Of a DNA stretch of 30,733 bases, positions 1-7,753 are shown piece by piece (position 1 is the first letter of the stretch; every line of letters starts with the position of its first letter). Source of the stretch: JBCBZH01 sp039815415. Lineage in GTDB: Bacteria; Bacteroidota; Rhodothermia; Rhodothermales; Rubricoccaceae. The position numbers and the translations under genes are program-made. Under the pieces are notes generated by a model. That model was given only the letters and a program-made list of their open reading frames with translations. It searched no databases and was not told the DNA's origin. Location of the stretch: NCBI GenBank assembly GCA_039815415.1, contig JBCBZH010000018.1:1-30733 (forward strand). Direction: 5' to 3'.

Positions 1-105
1 CACCGATCCCCGAGCTCGAGCCGAGCCCACCGGCGTCCGTTGATGAAGACGTCCTCCAGATCAAGCGCGCCGACCCGATCCTGCTCGAGATCGGCTGGGA
101 GGGTC
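1..105 (-). other. Unidentified coding-like fragment at the left edge
   Basis: In the frame shifted by one base from the end of pabB, the minus strand reads an open stretch that runs off the window and includes DLEDVFINGRRWARLELGD. Its composition looks like real coding sequence, but it does not resemble any C-terminal part of PabB and I do not recognise the family. No good start codon lies in this frame. It could be the inside of another gene joined to pabB by a deletion, a frameshifted divergent tail, or an assembly chimera. Confidence 0.3.
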
Positions 106-1020
106 CGCCAGCCCGACGTCCGGCCGGAGCTGGGCCTTCACCGTCGAGGTCATCTGCGTGAGGGTCTCGTAGCGTTCCGGCTCAAAGAGCGTCGGCACGC
201 GGACACTCCCGGCCTGGCTCACGCGCGACACGTCGTTGCGGAGCAGATCCACAATCATCACGTTCTCCGCTCGGTCTTTCTCTCGCGACACCAGCTCGTT
301 CACGAGGGCAGCGTCGGATTCTGGAGTGGGCCCTCGAGGCGTGGTGCCTTTCATCGGTCGGGCGGTGATTTTTCGCTCTCCAGCCTGGGCATCTACGCGG
401 AAGAACAACTCCGGAGACACCGACACCACATCCAGGTCAGGCAGGCGCAGGAGGGCACCATAAGCCACGTTCTGACGGGCTCGTAGGGCTGCAAACACGT
501 CGAGCGCGTCGCCCTCTGTCCGAAAGTCGAACGGGGCTGTGAGGTTGATCTGGTACACCTCACCCTCTTGAATGCACGCCTTGATGCGAGCGATGCGCTC
601 CCTGTACGCCCCACGGCTCAGCCGGAAGACCGGACTGTTCACCTTTACAGGCTGACGCGCGAGCAACACGTCTTCGTCTACTCGAGAGGGAGCGTCATAC
701 ACGCCGAACCACACCAGTGGGGTCGTTACAGCCGGTGGATCGGCAAACAGCTCCGGTTCCAGGGCATACCCGGCCTCATAGGCGAACATGCCTGCGACAT
801 GAGATCCGTCCTCGAGGGCGTTGTCGAGCTGGCGCAGCGCGCCCTCTACCTCGTCATACCCATCGGCTCGAATCACACGCGAGGGTGAAGAGAACATGAC
901 CGTCCCCTTGCGCCCCGTATCGGCATCGAGACGCGGTGAATCGAAGAGGAGAGTTCCGGGCTGTGTGAGATCGATGAGATCCAGCTGTTGTGCTGCGAGC
1001 CCCAGAACGGTCGGGGGCAA
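61..1020 (-). CDS. pabB: Aminodeoxychorismate synthase component I (PabB), C-terminally truncated
   Basis: This chorismate-binding enzyme would aminate chorismate to 4-amino-4-deoxychorismate on the route to p-aminobenzoate and folate. Visible family motifs are EGEVYQINLT (residues 153-161), SPELFF (202-207), RPMKGT (221-226) and ENVMIVDLLRND (252-263), then QMTSTV near 289-294. The Lys in PMKGT is the nucleophile position that separates PabB from anthranilate synthase, which has Ala there. Homology stops after GLAD (about residue 306): the tail PPSRSRAGSGRRA is out of character, and the expected GSxTGAPK motif and the last third of the domain are missing (PabB is usually about 450 residues). 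The start is a TTG 13 bp after the stop of the upstream EamA gene, so the two are probably co-transcribed. The product is probably inactive as it stands, unless the break is an assembly error. Confidence 0.82.
   Translation of the reverse strand: MPPTVLGLAAQQLDLIDLTQPGTLLFDSPRLDADTGRKGTVMFSSPSRVIRADGYDEVEGALRQLDNALEDGSHVAGMFAYEAGYALEPELFADPPAVTTPLVWFGVYDAPSRVDEDVLLARQPVKVNSPVFRLSRGAYRERIARIKACIQEGEVYQINLTAPFDFRTEGDALDVFAALRARQNVAYGALLRLPDLDVVSVSPELFFRVDAQAGERKITARPMKGTTPRGPTPESDAALVNELVSREKDRAENVMIVDLLRNDVSRVSQAGSVRVPTLFEPERYETLTQMTSTVKAQLRPDVGLADPPSRSRAGSGRRA
825..834 (+). repeat. CGAGCTGGCG word, copy 1
   Basis: Exact copy on the plus strand inside pabB, where the coding strand reads R-Q-L-D across it. 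Confidence 0.85.
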
Positions 1021-1033
1021 CGCGGCGGTTCCC

Positions 1034-1903
1034 TTACCTCGCCAGCAAGATCAGTGCGGCGCCAGCCATCGCCAGCCCGAGGGCATTGACTCGACTGATT
1101 CGCTCCTGCCACACCACCCAGCCGACCAAGGCTGCTCCCAGCATGACGGCAATGCTATTGGCCGGAAACACGAACGGTGCGGGGAGCGCATCGACCGCCC
1201 GGAGAAACAGGTCCGCAGACGCGTAATTGACCACGCCAACCACAGCGCCCCACCCCAGGACAGCCCCGCGAGGCCATTCGCCAGTCTGCATCCCTCGGAC
1301 CACCATCAGTACAACGCCCATCGCGAATGCCACCCCAAATACGAACAGCAGAAAGGTGGATGTGGAGACCGTGTCGCTGAACCGAACCGCGAACACCTTG
1401 TTGAGCAGATCGACCGCACCTCCAGCGAGGAACAGTAGGCCGAGCACTCCGGTTGTCCAGACGGCCCTCGAGGATGCTTCCGCGTTGCGACGAGCTGGCG
1501 ATCCTGGCCGAGCCACGAGAAAAAACGCCAGCCCGCCCAGCGCCAACCCAACGCCCTGCATGACCGACGGACGTTCGGACCAGATGGCCCACGAGGCAAG
1601 CACCGGAATCACGACGGAGAGCCGCATTACGCCGGCAGCGAGCCCCATACCCGCCCGCCGGATGGCGAGCGAGAACACCCAGAAGCCCCCAATAAACAGA
1701 ATGCCCTGCCCCACGCTGAGCAGCAGAAGCGGCCCAGTTACCCCGGATATCGGCTGCGCTCCCTGAAGCGCGACGGCAAGCACAAGAGCCGCCGCGTAGT
1801 TGACGGTCAGCAACGCGGCCCGGTCGAGTTGGCGACGTTCGGCCGCGTTGAACAACGTCGCGATGGCGATGCTGCACGCAACCGCGAGCCCTAGAAACAG
1901 CAC
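1034..1903 (-). CDS. EamA/DMT-family membrane transporter
   Basis: A 289-residue, very hydrophobic protein of the drug/metabolite transporter superfamily, with about ten predicted membrane segments arranged as two EamA-like halves. The second half ends with a family-like segment around PANSIAVMLGAALVGWVVWQ and a terminal hydrophobic helix. The substrate cannot be read from the sequence; relatives export amino acids, nucleobases or other small metabolites. The GTG start at 1903 is preceded by a purine-rich stretch (GGGGGAGAG). It lies 28 bp after the CdaR stop and 13 bp before pabB, and appears to be part of one transcript with them. There is no evidence linking it to folate beyond this position. 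Confidence 0.8.
   Translation of the reverse strand: MLFLGLAVACSIAIATLFNAAERRQLDRAALLTVNYAAALVLAVALQGAQPISGVTGPLLLLSVGQGILFIGGFWVFSLAIRRAGMGLAAGVMRLSVVIPVLASWAIWSERPSVMQGVGLALGGLAFFLVARPGSPARRNAEASSRAVWTTGVLGLLFLAGGAVDLLNKVFAVRFSDTVSTSTFLLFVFGVAFAMGVVLMVVRGMQTGEWPRGAVLGWGAVVGVVNYASADLFLRAVDALPAPFVFPANSIAVMLGAALVGWVVWQERISRVNALGLAMAGAALILLAR
1491..1500 (+). repeat. CGAGCTGGCG word, copy 2
   Basis: Exact copy on the plus strand inside the EamA gene, where the coding strand reads S-P-A-R. Confidence 0.85.
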
Positions 1904-1931
1904 CGTGACAGAGTCTCTCCCCCCTGCGCGA

Positions 1932-2951
1932 TCATGGCGAGGGCGGCGTGTCCAGCACGATGAAGTACGCGACGCGACGCACCTCGAGGTCCACGTTTCG
2001 CACGTCTAGGTCGGGTGGAATCTGGACCGATACCGGCACTGTGTCGGCCAGGGAATCGCGCGCGATGTCTGCGTAGTCCACCACGGCCACGAAGTCCGGA
2101 GCGGTGCGCGCCAACTCATCGGCCCGTTGCTCGGCAGGCACCGTGTACGTGGCCTTGACCCGTGCGGGTTCTGTCCGCACCCCAGCGACGCTTGCAGGCA
2201 GGTTGCGGACCTCGATGTCGAGCAGTCGCTCGCCCTGGGTGAACGGAGCCACCGCGGCCGTGACCAACGTGGCCTGTGGAGACTTGCTCACGATCAGCCC
2301 TTCAAGCGTGTCGCTCAAGGCCACGACTACCGAAAACGAGTCCCGCACGCCAGTCTCAATCAATGGCTCTGTGGGCCAATCGAGCAGATCGCCAATCACC
2401 GATGGGGCGCCGGACACCATCACGGAATCCGGCGAGAGCCGGGGAGGGCGGAGCAGATCGTAGGACGGGACCATTGTGAACTGCCGCACCAGGCGAATGG
2501 GCAACAACCGAGCCTCGCGGTCTTCTAGCTGAAGCTCCACCTGCTGCGGGCTGGCGCCCTGGATGGACACGTCGGAGAGTTGCCGGGACTCCCGGATGGC
2601 GGTTAGCACATCTACCGTGGGCGACGTCACGCGCGTCCGAACCGCCTGTGGCGAGCGGACCAGTGGAAGGAGGCTCCACCCATCGCCTTGAACCGTCACG
2701 CGGGCCTGCGCAGGCGGGCGTGCAGCCAGGGCTCGGTTCTGGGGAAGCGAGAACTCGAGCGGCACCTCCACATCGATGGTATAGGTGGCGTTCATGCTGA
2801 AGAAGAACCACAGGAAGATGGCAATCACACCCGAGAGTGCCATCGCCAGCCCGTTCCGGCTGTCGCCGGGGTCCTCGCGGCGATCCCGCTGGCGTTCGCG
2901 GAGCCGGCTCACCAGCCCGCTTCCCCGCCAGAAGCCCCCTCCCCCACTCAC
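1932..2951 (-). CDS. CdaR/YbbR-like domain protein
   Basis: A 339-residue protein with a basic, Arg-rich N-terminus (residues 15-32), one membrane anchor (about 36-54, SGVIAIFLWFFFSMN) and a long extracytoplasmic part made of repeated beta-rich YbbR modules. These are visible as recurring units such as VEVPLEFSLPQN and LDIEVRNLPASVAGV. In Firmicutes, CdaR binds and modulates the diadenylate cyclase CdaA. No cdaA gene lies in this window, so a role in c-di-AMP signalling is inferred from the family only. The GTG start overlaps the stop of the upstream shell-protein gene (GTGA), which implies translational coupling. Confidence 0.75.
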   Translation of the reverse strand: MSGGGGFWRGSGLVSRLRERQRDRREDPGDSRNGLAMALSGVIAIFLWFFFSMNATYTIDVEVPLEFSLPQNRALAARPPAQARVTVQGDGWSLLPLVRSPQAVRTRVTSPTVDVLTAIRESRQLSDVSIQGASPQQVELQLEDREARLLPIRLVRQFTMVPSYDLLRPPRLSPDSVMVSGAPSVIGDLLDWPTEPLIETGVRDSFSVVVALSDTLEGLIVSKSPQATLVTAAVAPFTQGERLLDIEVRNLPASVAGVRTEPARVKATYTVPAEQRADELARTAPDFVAVVDYADIARDSLADTVPVSVQIPPDLDVRNVDLEVRRVAYFIVLDTPPSP

Positions 2952-3466
2952 GGGGAGTCCGCATCCGACGCACGCAGGAAGTCCACCAGCTCGGCCTTGT
3001 TCGCCCGAGCGATGGCGCGCCCGGTCAGCCGCTCATCGCCCCGCTCGCGGGCGAGGGCCCGGAGCGCTCGGACGGTCATGCCCTCATACGCAGCCCCTGA
3101 TTGGGCTCGAGCTGGCGTTGTACGGGGTGCAGAGCCGCGCCTTGGCGCGGTCCGAGCTGGCGACGCTGCGCGCCCTTGAATCATGTCCCACACACCGGAC
3201 GCTGGACGGGGAATCACGTGGCTCCCTGCAACCTTGCCGACGCGCGCTGCTGCAGCCGCACCTGCCTCCACGGCAGCGCGGACCGCTCCGGTCTCTCCGA
3301 TGACGAAGTGCGTAATCAGCCCCGGCACCGTTCTCGCCTGCCGCACCAGCTGCACCGGTGCCGCCTTCACCATGGCATCGGCAGCCTCCATGGCCGCTAC
3401 CAGCCCAAGGGTCTCGACGAAGCCGAGAGCCCCATCGGGCGCATCATCCAGGCGAGGCTCAGACAC
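2948..3466 (-). CDS. BMC-H shell protein with C-terminal Rho_N/SAP-like domain
   Basis: Residues 14-90 are a bacterial-microcompartment hexamer (BMC-H) domain: GFVETLGLVAAMEAADAMVK, then a pore-loop region VPGLITHFVIGETGAVRAAVEAG and the closing strand SHVIPRP. A linker rich in Ala, Pro and Arg (about 95-125) leads to a short helical domain at 127-167 (YEGMTVRALRALARERG...NKAELVDFLRAS). That pattern matches the Rho N-terminal/SAP-like fold that often binds nucleic acid. The gene starts with GTG 3 bp after the stop of the first shell gene and overlaps the CdaR start, so the three are an operon. The tail could recruit cargo, bind DNA or RNA, or regulate assembly; its role is not known. Confidence 0.85.
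   Translation of the reverse strand: MSEPRLDDAPDGALGFVETLGLVAAMEAADAMVKAAPVQLVRQARTVPGLITHFVIGETGAVRAAVEAGAAAAARVGKVAGSHVIPRPASGVWDMIQGRAASPARTAPRRGSAPRTTPARAQSGAAYEGMTVRALRALARERGDERLTGRAIARANKAELVDFLRASDADSP
3108..3117 (+). repeat. CGAGCTGGCG word, copy 3
   Basis: Exact copy on the plus strand inside the linker of the second BMC gene, where the coding strand reads T-P-A-R. Confidence 0.85.
3153..3162 (+). repeat. CGAGCTGGCG word, copy 4
   Basis: Exact copy on the plus strand, 36 bp from copy 3 and in the same linker; the coding strand reads S-P-A-R. Confidence 0.85.
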
Positions 3467-3469
3467 GGG

Positions 3470-3763
3470 CTACGCCCCGCCTCCGGGCAGGATCATCTCC
3501 ACCTCCGCGTGCGGACGCGGGATCACGTGGACCGACACCAGTTCACCGACACGCTCGGCTGCTGCAGCGCCCGCATCCGTCGAGGCTTTCACGGCCCCGA
3601 CGTCACCACGGACCATGACCGTCACGTAGCCGCCGCCGATCTGCTCTTTGCCGATCAACTCCACGCGAGCAGCCTTGACCATCGCGTCTGCCGCCTCAAT
3701 GGCCCCGATGAGCCCGCGCGTTTCAACCATTCCTAGGGCAGCGCCCATCTCTCCGTTAGCCAT
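3470..3763 (-). CDS. BMC-H microcompartment shell protein (PduA/EutM-like)
   Basis: At 97 residues this is the usual length for a single-domain BMC-H protein, six copies of which form a flat shell tile with a central pore. The family signature is nearly canonical: ALGMVETRGLIGAIEAADAMVKAA, the pore loop EQIGGGYVTVMVRGDVGAVK, and VSVHVIPRPH near the end. The pore position that is Ser in PduA (G-S-G) is Gly here (G-G-G), which would give a small, less polar pore. It is the first gene of a tight operon with a second, extended BMC-H and a CdaR protein. No shell pentamer (BMC-P), trimer or signature enzyme is present. The ATG has no clear Shine-Dalgarno sequence; an internal ATG five codons on is possible. 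Confidence 0.93.
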   Translation of the reverse strand: MANGEMGAALGMVETRGLIGAIEAADAMVKAARVELIGKEQIGGGYVTVMVRGDVGAVKASTDAGAAAAERVGELVSVHVIPRPHAEVEMILPGGGA

Positions 3764-3852
3764 GAATGTGTGGGGTTGGGGGTGGGCCGAAATCGACCGC
3801 CGAAGCGCGGTTGCGCCAGAGCCCGCAATCTAGTGCCACCCCAGATCTCGCG

Positions 3853-5364
3853 TCAACGCGATGGCGGACCTTCTCGAGGGGGCGTGCCCCGCGCGTGCTC
3901 CCGCCCCGAACGCCACCGCGCCACGAGCTGGCGTCCTTGCACCCAGTCCTCCTTGCGATACACCCCTACACCAAACAGCACCACCGGGTAAGCAAGCAGA
4001 AGCCCTCCCCTGAGCCCGATCCGCCCCCAGAGGGTCCAATCGTTGGCAATCTGACCCACGCCCCACAGCGCCACCACCGCCACTGCAATCCATCCTACCG
4101 CTCGCCACGGATACCCGACCGATAGACTCTGCTCTGCGGCGTACGCCGTCCCGTAGGCCAACACGAAGTAAGCCAGAAGCGTCGCCAACGCAGCACCCGC
4201 CAGTCCCATCAACGGGATCAAAGCCAGATTCAGGGCGAGGTTCGCGAGCCCCGCGAGCCCGACCGTCAGCGCCACTGTCCGAGTCCGACCGGCCGAGTAC
4301 AACACATTCACCGCCACGATGTAGAGCCCGTAGAGCGCGAACCCGCCTGCGATGAGCATCACGAGGCCATCTCCCTGGGCGTACGCCGGGTCATTCGATG
4401 GGAGCAGCCGCACCACATCGCTGTAGACCATCCCCAGTCCGAGCGCACACCCTCCTGCGAAAGCCGCTAGGTGCCGGAACGTGCGGCGGTGAAAGTGCGG
4501 ATCGGCCTCGTCGCCGAGGGCCTTCAGTCCAAGAACGGTAAACGCTGCTGCGAAACTCTGCACCACCAGGGTGTTGACGAGCCCACCGAAGCGCGCCGCC
4601 AGCTCGTACTCCGCGTTCGACTCCGCTCCAAGAAAGAACGTGATGAGGTAGCGGTCGCCGATGTTGAGGAACCGAGCGGCCAAACCCGAAGCGATGAGCG
4701 GCAGACTGAACACGAGCATCGGACGCACCAGCGACCAGAGCACGCGTCGCTCGACGCGAACCAGAAGGGCTGGCGTCAGCAGGCCTGCGAGAAGTGCCGC
4801 GGAGAGCGCGTACCCTTTCATCACCCCCGTTAGCCCCTCCCCTTTCAGAATGAGGAAATACAAGATGGCGCCCACCATCACCGCCATCTCGAACACGCCC
4901 ACCAGCACAAAGCTGCCTGCCTTCTCGCGGTGCCGGATCTCTGTAAACGATACATCGGCGATGGTCTTAAAGGCGATGTAGACCGCCAACCATCTGAACG
5001 GCTCAGCGCGACCGGCATCCCCGAACAGCCACGAGGCGAAGGTTGGGCTCCACACCCATCCAATGGTGCCGACCAGCAGCGCGGTCACTGCCGAAAGCAG
5101 GAGCGCCGTTGCAGGCACAGCCGCCCGGTCCTTCTCCGTGAGGTCCCTCGAGGAGGCGAACCGGAGCAGTCCCATCGGGATCCCCGCGCTGGCGACAAGC
5201 AGCGCGATGGACTTGGTCGCATCCAGCACACCGAGGTTTCCGAACTCGGCCTTCGCCAGCATGTCAGGATCCACGTAGAAGTAGAGCAGGATGAACCCGC
5301 TCATCTTCGCGGCCACGCCAGAGATGGCGTAGATGCTCCCCTGTTGGAACAGTCGACGAAACAT
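3853..5364 (-). CDS. Polysaccharide flippase of the MOP superfamily (Wzx/MATE-like)
   Basis: A 503-residue protein with 12-14 predicted membrane segments and the N-terminal pattern of lipid-linked oligosaccharide translocases (SIYAISGVAAKMSGFILLYFY). Such proteins flip undecaprenyl-linked glycans across the inner membrane for O-antigen, capsule or exopolysaccharide assembly. The C-terminus is a short basic tail (residues 480-503). It sits next to glycosyltransferases and an HPr-kinase-like gene, which supports a surface-polysaccharide role. The next gene downstream, the first BMC shell gene, starts 89 bp after its stop with no obvious terminator between them, so read-through into the shell genes is possible. 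Confidence 0.85.
   Translation of the reverse strand: MFRRLFQQGSIYAISGVAAKMSGFILLYFYVDPDMLAKAEFGNLGVLDATKSIALLVASAGIPMGLLRFASSRDLTEKDRAAVPATALLLSAVTALLVGTIGWVWSPTFASWLFGDAGRAEPFRWLAVYIAFKTIADVSFTEIRHREKAGSFVLVGVFEMAVMVGAILYFLILKGEGLTGVMKGYALSAALLAGLLTPALLVRVERRVLWSLVRPMLVFSLPLIASGLAARFLNIGDRYLITFFLGAESNAEYELAARFGGLVNTLVVQSFAAAFTVLGLKALGDEADPHFHRRTFRHLAAFAGGCALGLGMVYSDVVRLLPSNDPAYAQGDGLVMLIAGGFALYGLYIVAVNVLYSAGRTRTVALTVGLAGLANLALNLALIPLMGLAGAALATLLAYFVLAYGTAYAAEQSLSVGYPWRAVGWIAVAVVALWGVGQIANDWTLWGRIGLRGGLLLAYPVVLFGVGVYRKEDWVQGRQLVARWRSGREHARGTPPREGPPSR
3924..3933 (+). repeat. CGAGCTGGCG word, copy 5
   Basis: Exact copy on the plus strand inside the 3' end of the flippase gene; the coding strand reads R-Q-L-V. 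Confidence 0.85.
4597..4606 (-). repeat. CGAGCTGGCG word, copy 6
   Basis: Exact copy on the minus strand inside the flippase gene, in the E-L-A codon phase. Confidence 0.85.
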
Positions 5365-5511
5365 CAGCCTACCCGGAGTGCACGGACTTCACAGGGAGCC
5401 CCTCGGTTCGGGAACGACAAGAGGACGCACGTGCGCGGAGGAAAATCACTTCGGGGAACGCGATTGAAACTACGCTCCCAGTAGCAGAGCACGACCGATG
5501 TAGCTTGAGTC
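5365..5511. promoter_or_regulatory. Divergent intergenic region, flippase / HPr-kinase-like gene
   Basis: This 147-bp gap separates two divergent starts and must hold the promoters of both genes. I could not identify convincing -35/-10 or Bacteroidota-type -33/-7 elements, and neither start has a strong Shine-Dalgarno sequence. Confidence 0.4.
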
Positions 5512-6615
5512 ATGCCCAGTCGCTATCGCCAGATCGGTCGTGTCGTTGAAGTCCATGCTGGCTCTGGTCTCGCTGGCGACCTGCTGCGAAACGAGCTGGC
5601 GCTGTACCCATCCCCAAGCCCAGATGCGACCGTTGAGCTGACGGTCCGTATTGGCAAGGCACCAGCTGATGGAATCCGGTCTCGCAACCCCTCGCTACAC
5701 ACGGAGCGCGAGAATGGATTCACGGCGCGCGGTGCGATGGCGTCGGCAACGTATACGTTCGAGAAAGATCTGATCACAGAAGTCGGGCTCGACATACATG
5801 CGGCCCCTCATGCCCTTGGACGCACGCTGCGAAGACTGGCCGATTCGCAATTCACTGACCGGACAGAACGGATCGGTGTGATGTACCACGAAACGGTCTT
5901 GATCCCCGCTGCTGCCTTAGACCCAGACCGCGCCCCTCTCCACGCCTCCGGCCTTCAGGCGCCCAATGGTGACGTGACCCTCTTTGGTGGAACTGGCGGC
6001 GTCGGGAAAACCTCCCTCGAGCTGCATCTCGGCCACCTCTCCGGCCACAGGTTCCTCGCTGATGATGTCGCCGTGCTGGACAGGCAGGGCTTCGTTTACC
6101 CCAATCTGGCCTACCCAAAGATCTACGGCTACAACGCTCCACCTGGCAGCGCGCTTCGCAAGTCCGTCGTTGCCTCTCGGCGTCCCTTGGATCGCGCTCA
6201 CTGGTCGCTCCATGGTCTGCGCGGTCCTGACCGCGTCCGCCGTAGGATGCCACCGGACAGGCTGTTCTCAGGTACAAGCTCGGATGGAGGTCCGCTGCAT
6301 CGCTATGTGCTGCTTGCACGAGAAGCCCGTCCCGAGCTAGTCATCGAGCCCATTACGAACACCGATGCAGCTCGCATGAGCACTGCAATTCTGGCTGCGG
6401 AGCTGTCCGGCCTGCTGCGTCACGTTCACTGGCATGTGCACAATCGGATACTGCAGGGTCGAGCACCGATCCAGCACCCGGCAGACATCCAGGCGCGCTG
6501 GCTGGAGATCTATACGAGCGCGTTTGCCATAGCTGAGTGCTGGATCGCACGCATCCCCATCGACATGCCACACGGTGCTTTTTTGGACCAGATGCATCGC
6601 ATGCTAGACCTGTAG
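5512..6615 (+). CDS. HPr kinase-like P-loop protein
   Basis: A 367-residue protein with a P-loop of the HPr(Ser) kinase/PEP-carboxykinase type: Walker A GGTGGVGKTS at 159-168, followed about 15 residues later by HRFLADDVAVLD (179-190). The latter matches the GHxLVADD signature of HprK. No HPr-binding N-terminal domain is recognisable. Related HprK-like kinases occur in capsule and peptide-modification loci, where the substrate is often unknown. It is the only plus-strand gene among minus-strand envelope genes. Its stop lies one base before the convergent stop of the neighbouring glycosyltransferase. A sugar or protein kinase role in surface-polysaccharide synthesis is inferred from the neighbours only. 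Confidence 0.7.
   Translation: MPSRYRQIGRVVEVHAGSGLAGDLLRNELALYPSPSPDATVELTVRIGKAPADGIRSRNPSLHTERENGFTARGAMASATYTFEKDLITEVGLDIHAAPHALGRTLRRLADSQFTDRTERIGVMYHETVLIPAAALDPDRAPLHASGLQAPNGDVTLFGGTGGVGKTSLELHLGHLSGHRFLADDVAVLDRQGFVYPNLAYPKIYGYNAPPGSALRKSVVASRRPLDRAHWSLHGLRGPDRVRRRMPPDRLFSGTSSDGGPLHRYVLLAREARPELVIEPITNTDAARMSTAILAAELSGLLRHVHWHVHNRILQGRAPIQHPADIQARWLEIYTSAFAIAECWIARIPIDMPHGAFLDQMHRMLDL
5592..5601 (+). repeat. CGAGCTGGCG word, copy 7
   Basis: Exact copy on the plus strand inside the HPr-kinase-like gene, in the E-L-A codon phase. Confidence 0.85.
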
Positions 6616-6616
6616 C

Positions 6617-7753
6617 CTACGCCAGCTCGCGAAGGACTTTCTCGGGGGGCTGCCCATCCATAAGACCATCCATGAGCGTGTGGAGCGTTCGGCGACGACG
6701 TGCCAGCGGGAACGTCGTCGCAACATGGTCTCGCGCCGCGTGCCGAGCTGGCGATGGAGCGGCTAGCGCTGACTGGATACGTGCTACGATGGCTGAGACG
6801 TCCGGGACAGCAACCGTCCATCCAGCGGCCCCGATGGCTGCAGGGATCCCAAACACGTCTGTCCCGACCGGAACAGCGCCGCACAGCATCGCCTCACACA
6901 ACACATTCGGCATTCCCTCAACCCTGGAGAGCTGGAGATAGACGGAGGCTTGCTGGTAGGCCTCCACCAGCGCCTCCCGCTGAACGGGTGGGTGGCACTC
7001 CACGTTCGGAGGCGGGTTCAGTCCGACTTTCGACAAATCGCCTTGAGGCACGCCAATGATATCAAACCGAACATTGGGCAAACAGCGCGCAGCCTCGACG
7101 ACCAGATCAATGCCTTTGATCCATACCCGCTTGGCCGAGTCGATGATGGCTACCGTCAGTACCCGTGACTCCCGAACCATGGGTCCCATCGCCCATTGAT
7201 CAGGGTCGTATCCGGTCGGCACAGTATGCGTGGGCGCATGGTCAGGAACGAAGACATCTAGCCCTTGATCTTGAGAGCCTAAGGGGAGAAACGGATTCCG
7301 GGTCTGCACCAGCGAGTCGGCAACTGGAAGCAACACAGACGTTGCACGCGCTGCACGCCGGGCCAGTGGCGCTCTCCACCTGCTCGCATACACACCATGT
7401 CGATGCTCCGGGATTCGCATGGCGTCGTACCCACCCACTACGATGGCGCTTGGAATGCCACGGCGCCGCGCCTGAACAGCCAAAGGAGACGTGTGATAAT
7501 CCGCAAACCACCCGAACGCTGCCGACACATGAGGAAGCTCAGCTTTCAACCAGCTCGCCAACCGTGCTCGCTCTGACAACAGAGTCGTGTGTTTTCCGGG
7601 CACTCCAGTCCCTGTGCGAAAGGCGAACGTCCGCAGGTCATAGGCCTCCTCGAAAATGCGGAGGTCTTCTCGGACGAACGATGGCGGGGCCATCGAAACG
7701 AAAGCGATGCGCGGCCGGGGCATACTGTGCGAGGAACCTGAAAGCGAGACCAT
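6617..7753 (-). CDS. Glycosyltransferase family 4 (GT-B)
   Basis: A 378-residue retaining glycosyltransferase. The C-terminal nucleotide-sugar half carries the GT4 E-x7-E motif EGMPNVLCE (279-287), followed by GAVPVGTDVFGIPAAIG. The N-terminal acceptor half is more divergent. It should add a hexose-type sugar from a nucleotide donor to a lipid-linked or surface glycan. The ATG overlaps the stop of the upstream glycosyltransferase by one base (TGATG), so the pair is translationally coupled. Donor and acceptor cannot be read from the sequence. Met11 is a possible alternative start. Confidence 0.85.
   Translation of the reverse strand: MVSLSGSSHSMPRPRIAFVSMAPPSFVREDLRIFEEAYDLRTFAFRTGTGVPGKHTTLLSERARLASWLKAELPHVSAAFGWFADYHTSPLAVQARRRGIPSAIVVGGYDAMRIPEHRHGVYASRWRAPLARRAARATSVLLPVADSLVQTRNPFLPLGSQDQGLDVFVPDHAPTHTVPTGYDPDQWAMGPMVRESRVLTVAIIDSAKRVWIKGIDLVVEAARCLPNVRFDIIGVPQGDLSKVGLNPPPNVECHPPVQREALVEAYQQASVYLQLSRVEGMPNVLCEAMLCGAVPVGTDVFGIPAAIGAAGWTVAVPDVSAIVARIQSALAAPSPARHAARDHVATTFPLARRRRTLHTLMDGLMDGQPPEKVLRELA
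6620..6629 (-). repeat. CGAGCTGGCG word, copy 8
   Basis: Exact minus-strand copy forming the last codons of the GT4 gene (R-E-L-A then TAG), at the point where two convergent genes meet. Confidence 0.85.
6744..6753 (+). repeat. CGAGCTGGCG word, copy 9
   Basis: Exact plus-strand copy inside the GT4 gene; the coding strand reads S-P-A-R. Confidence 0.85.
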
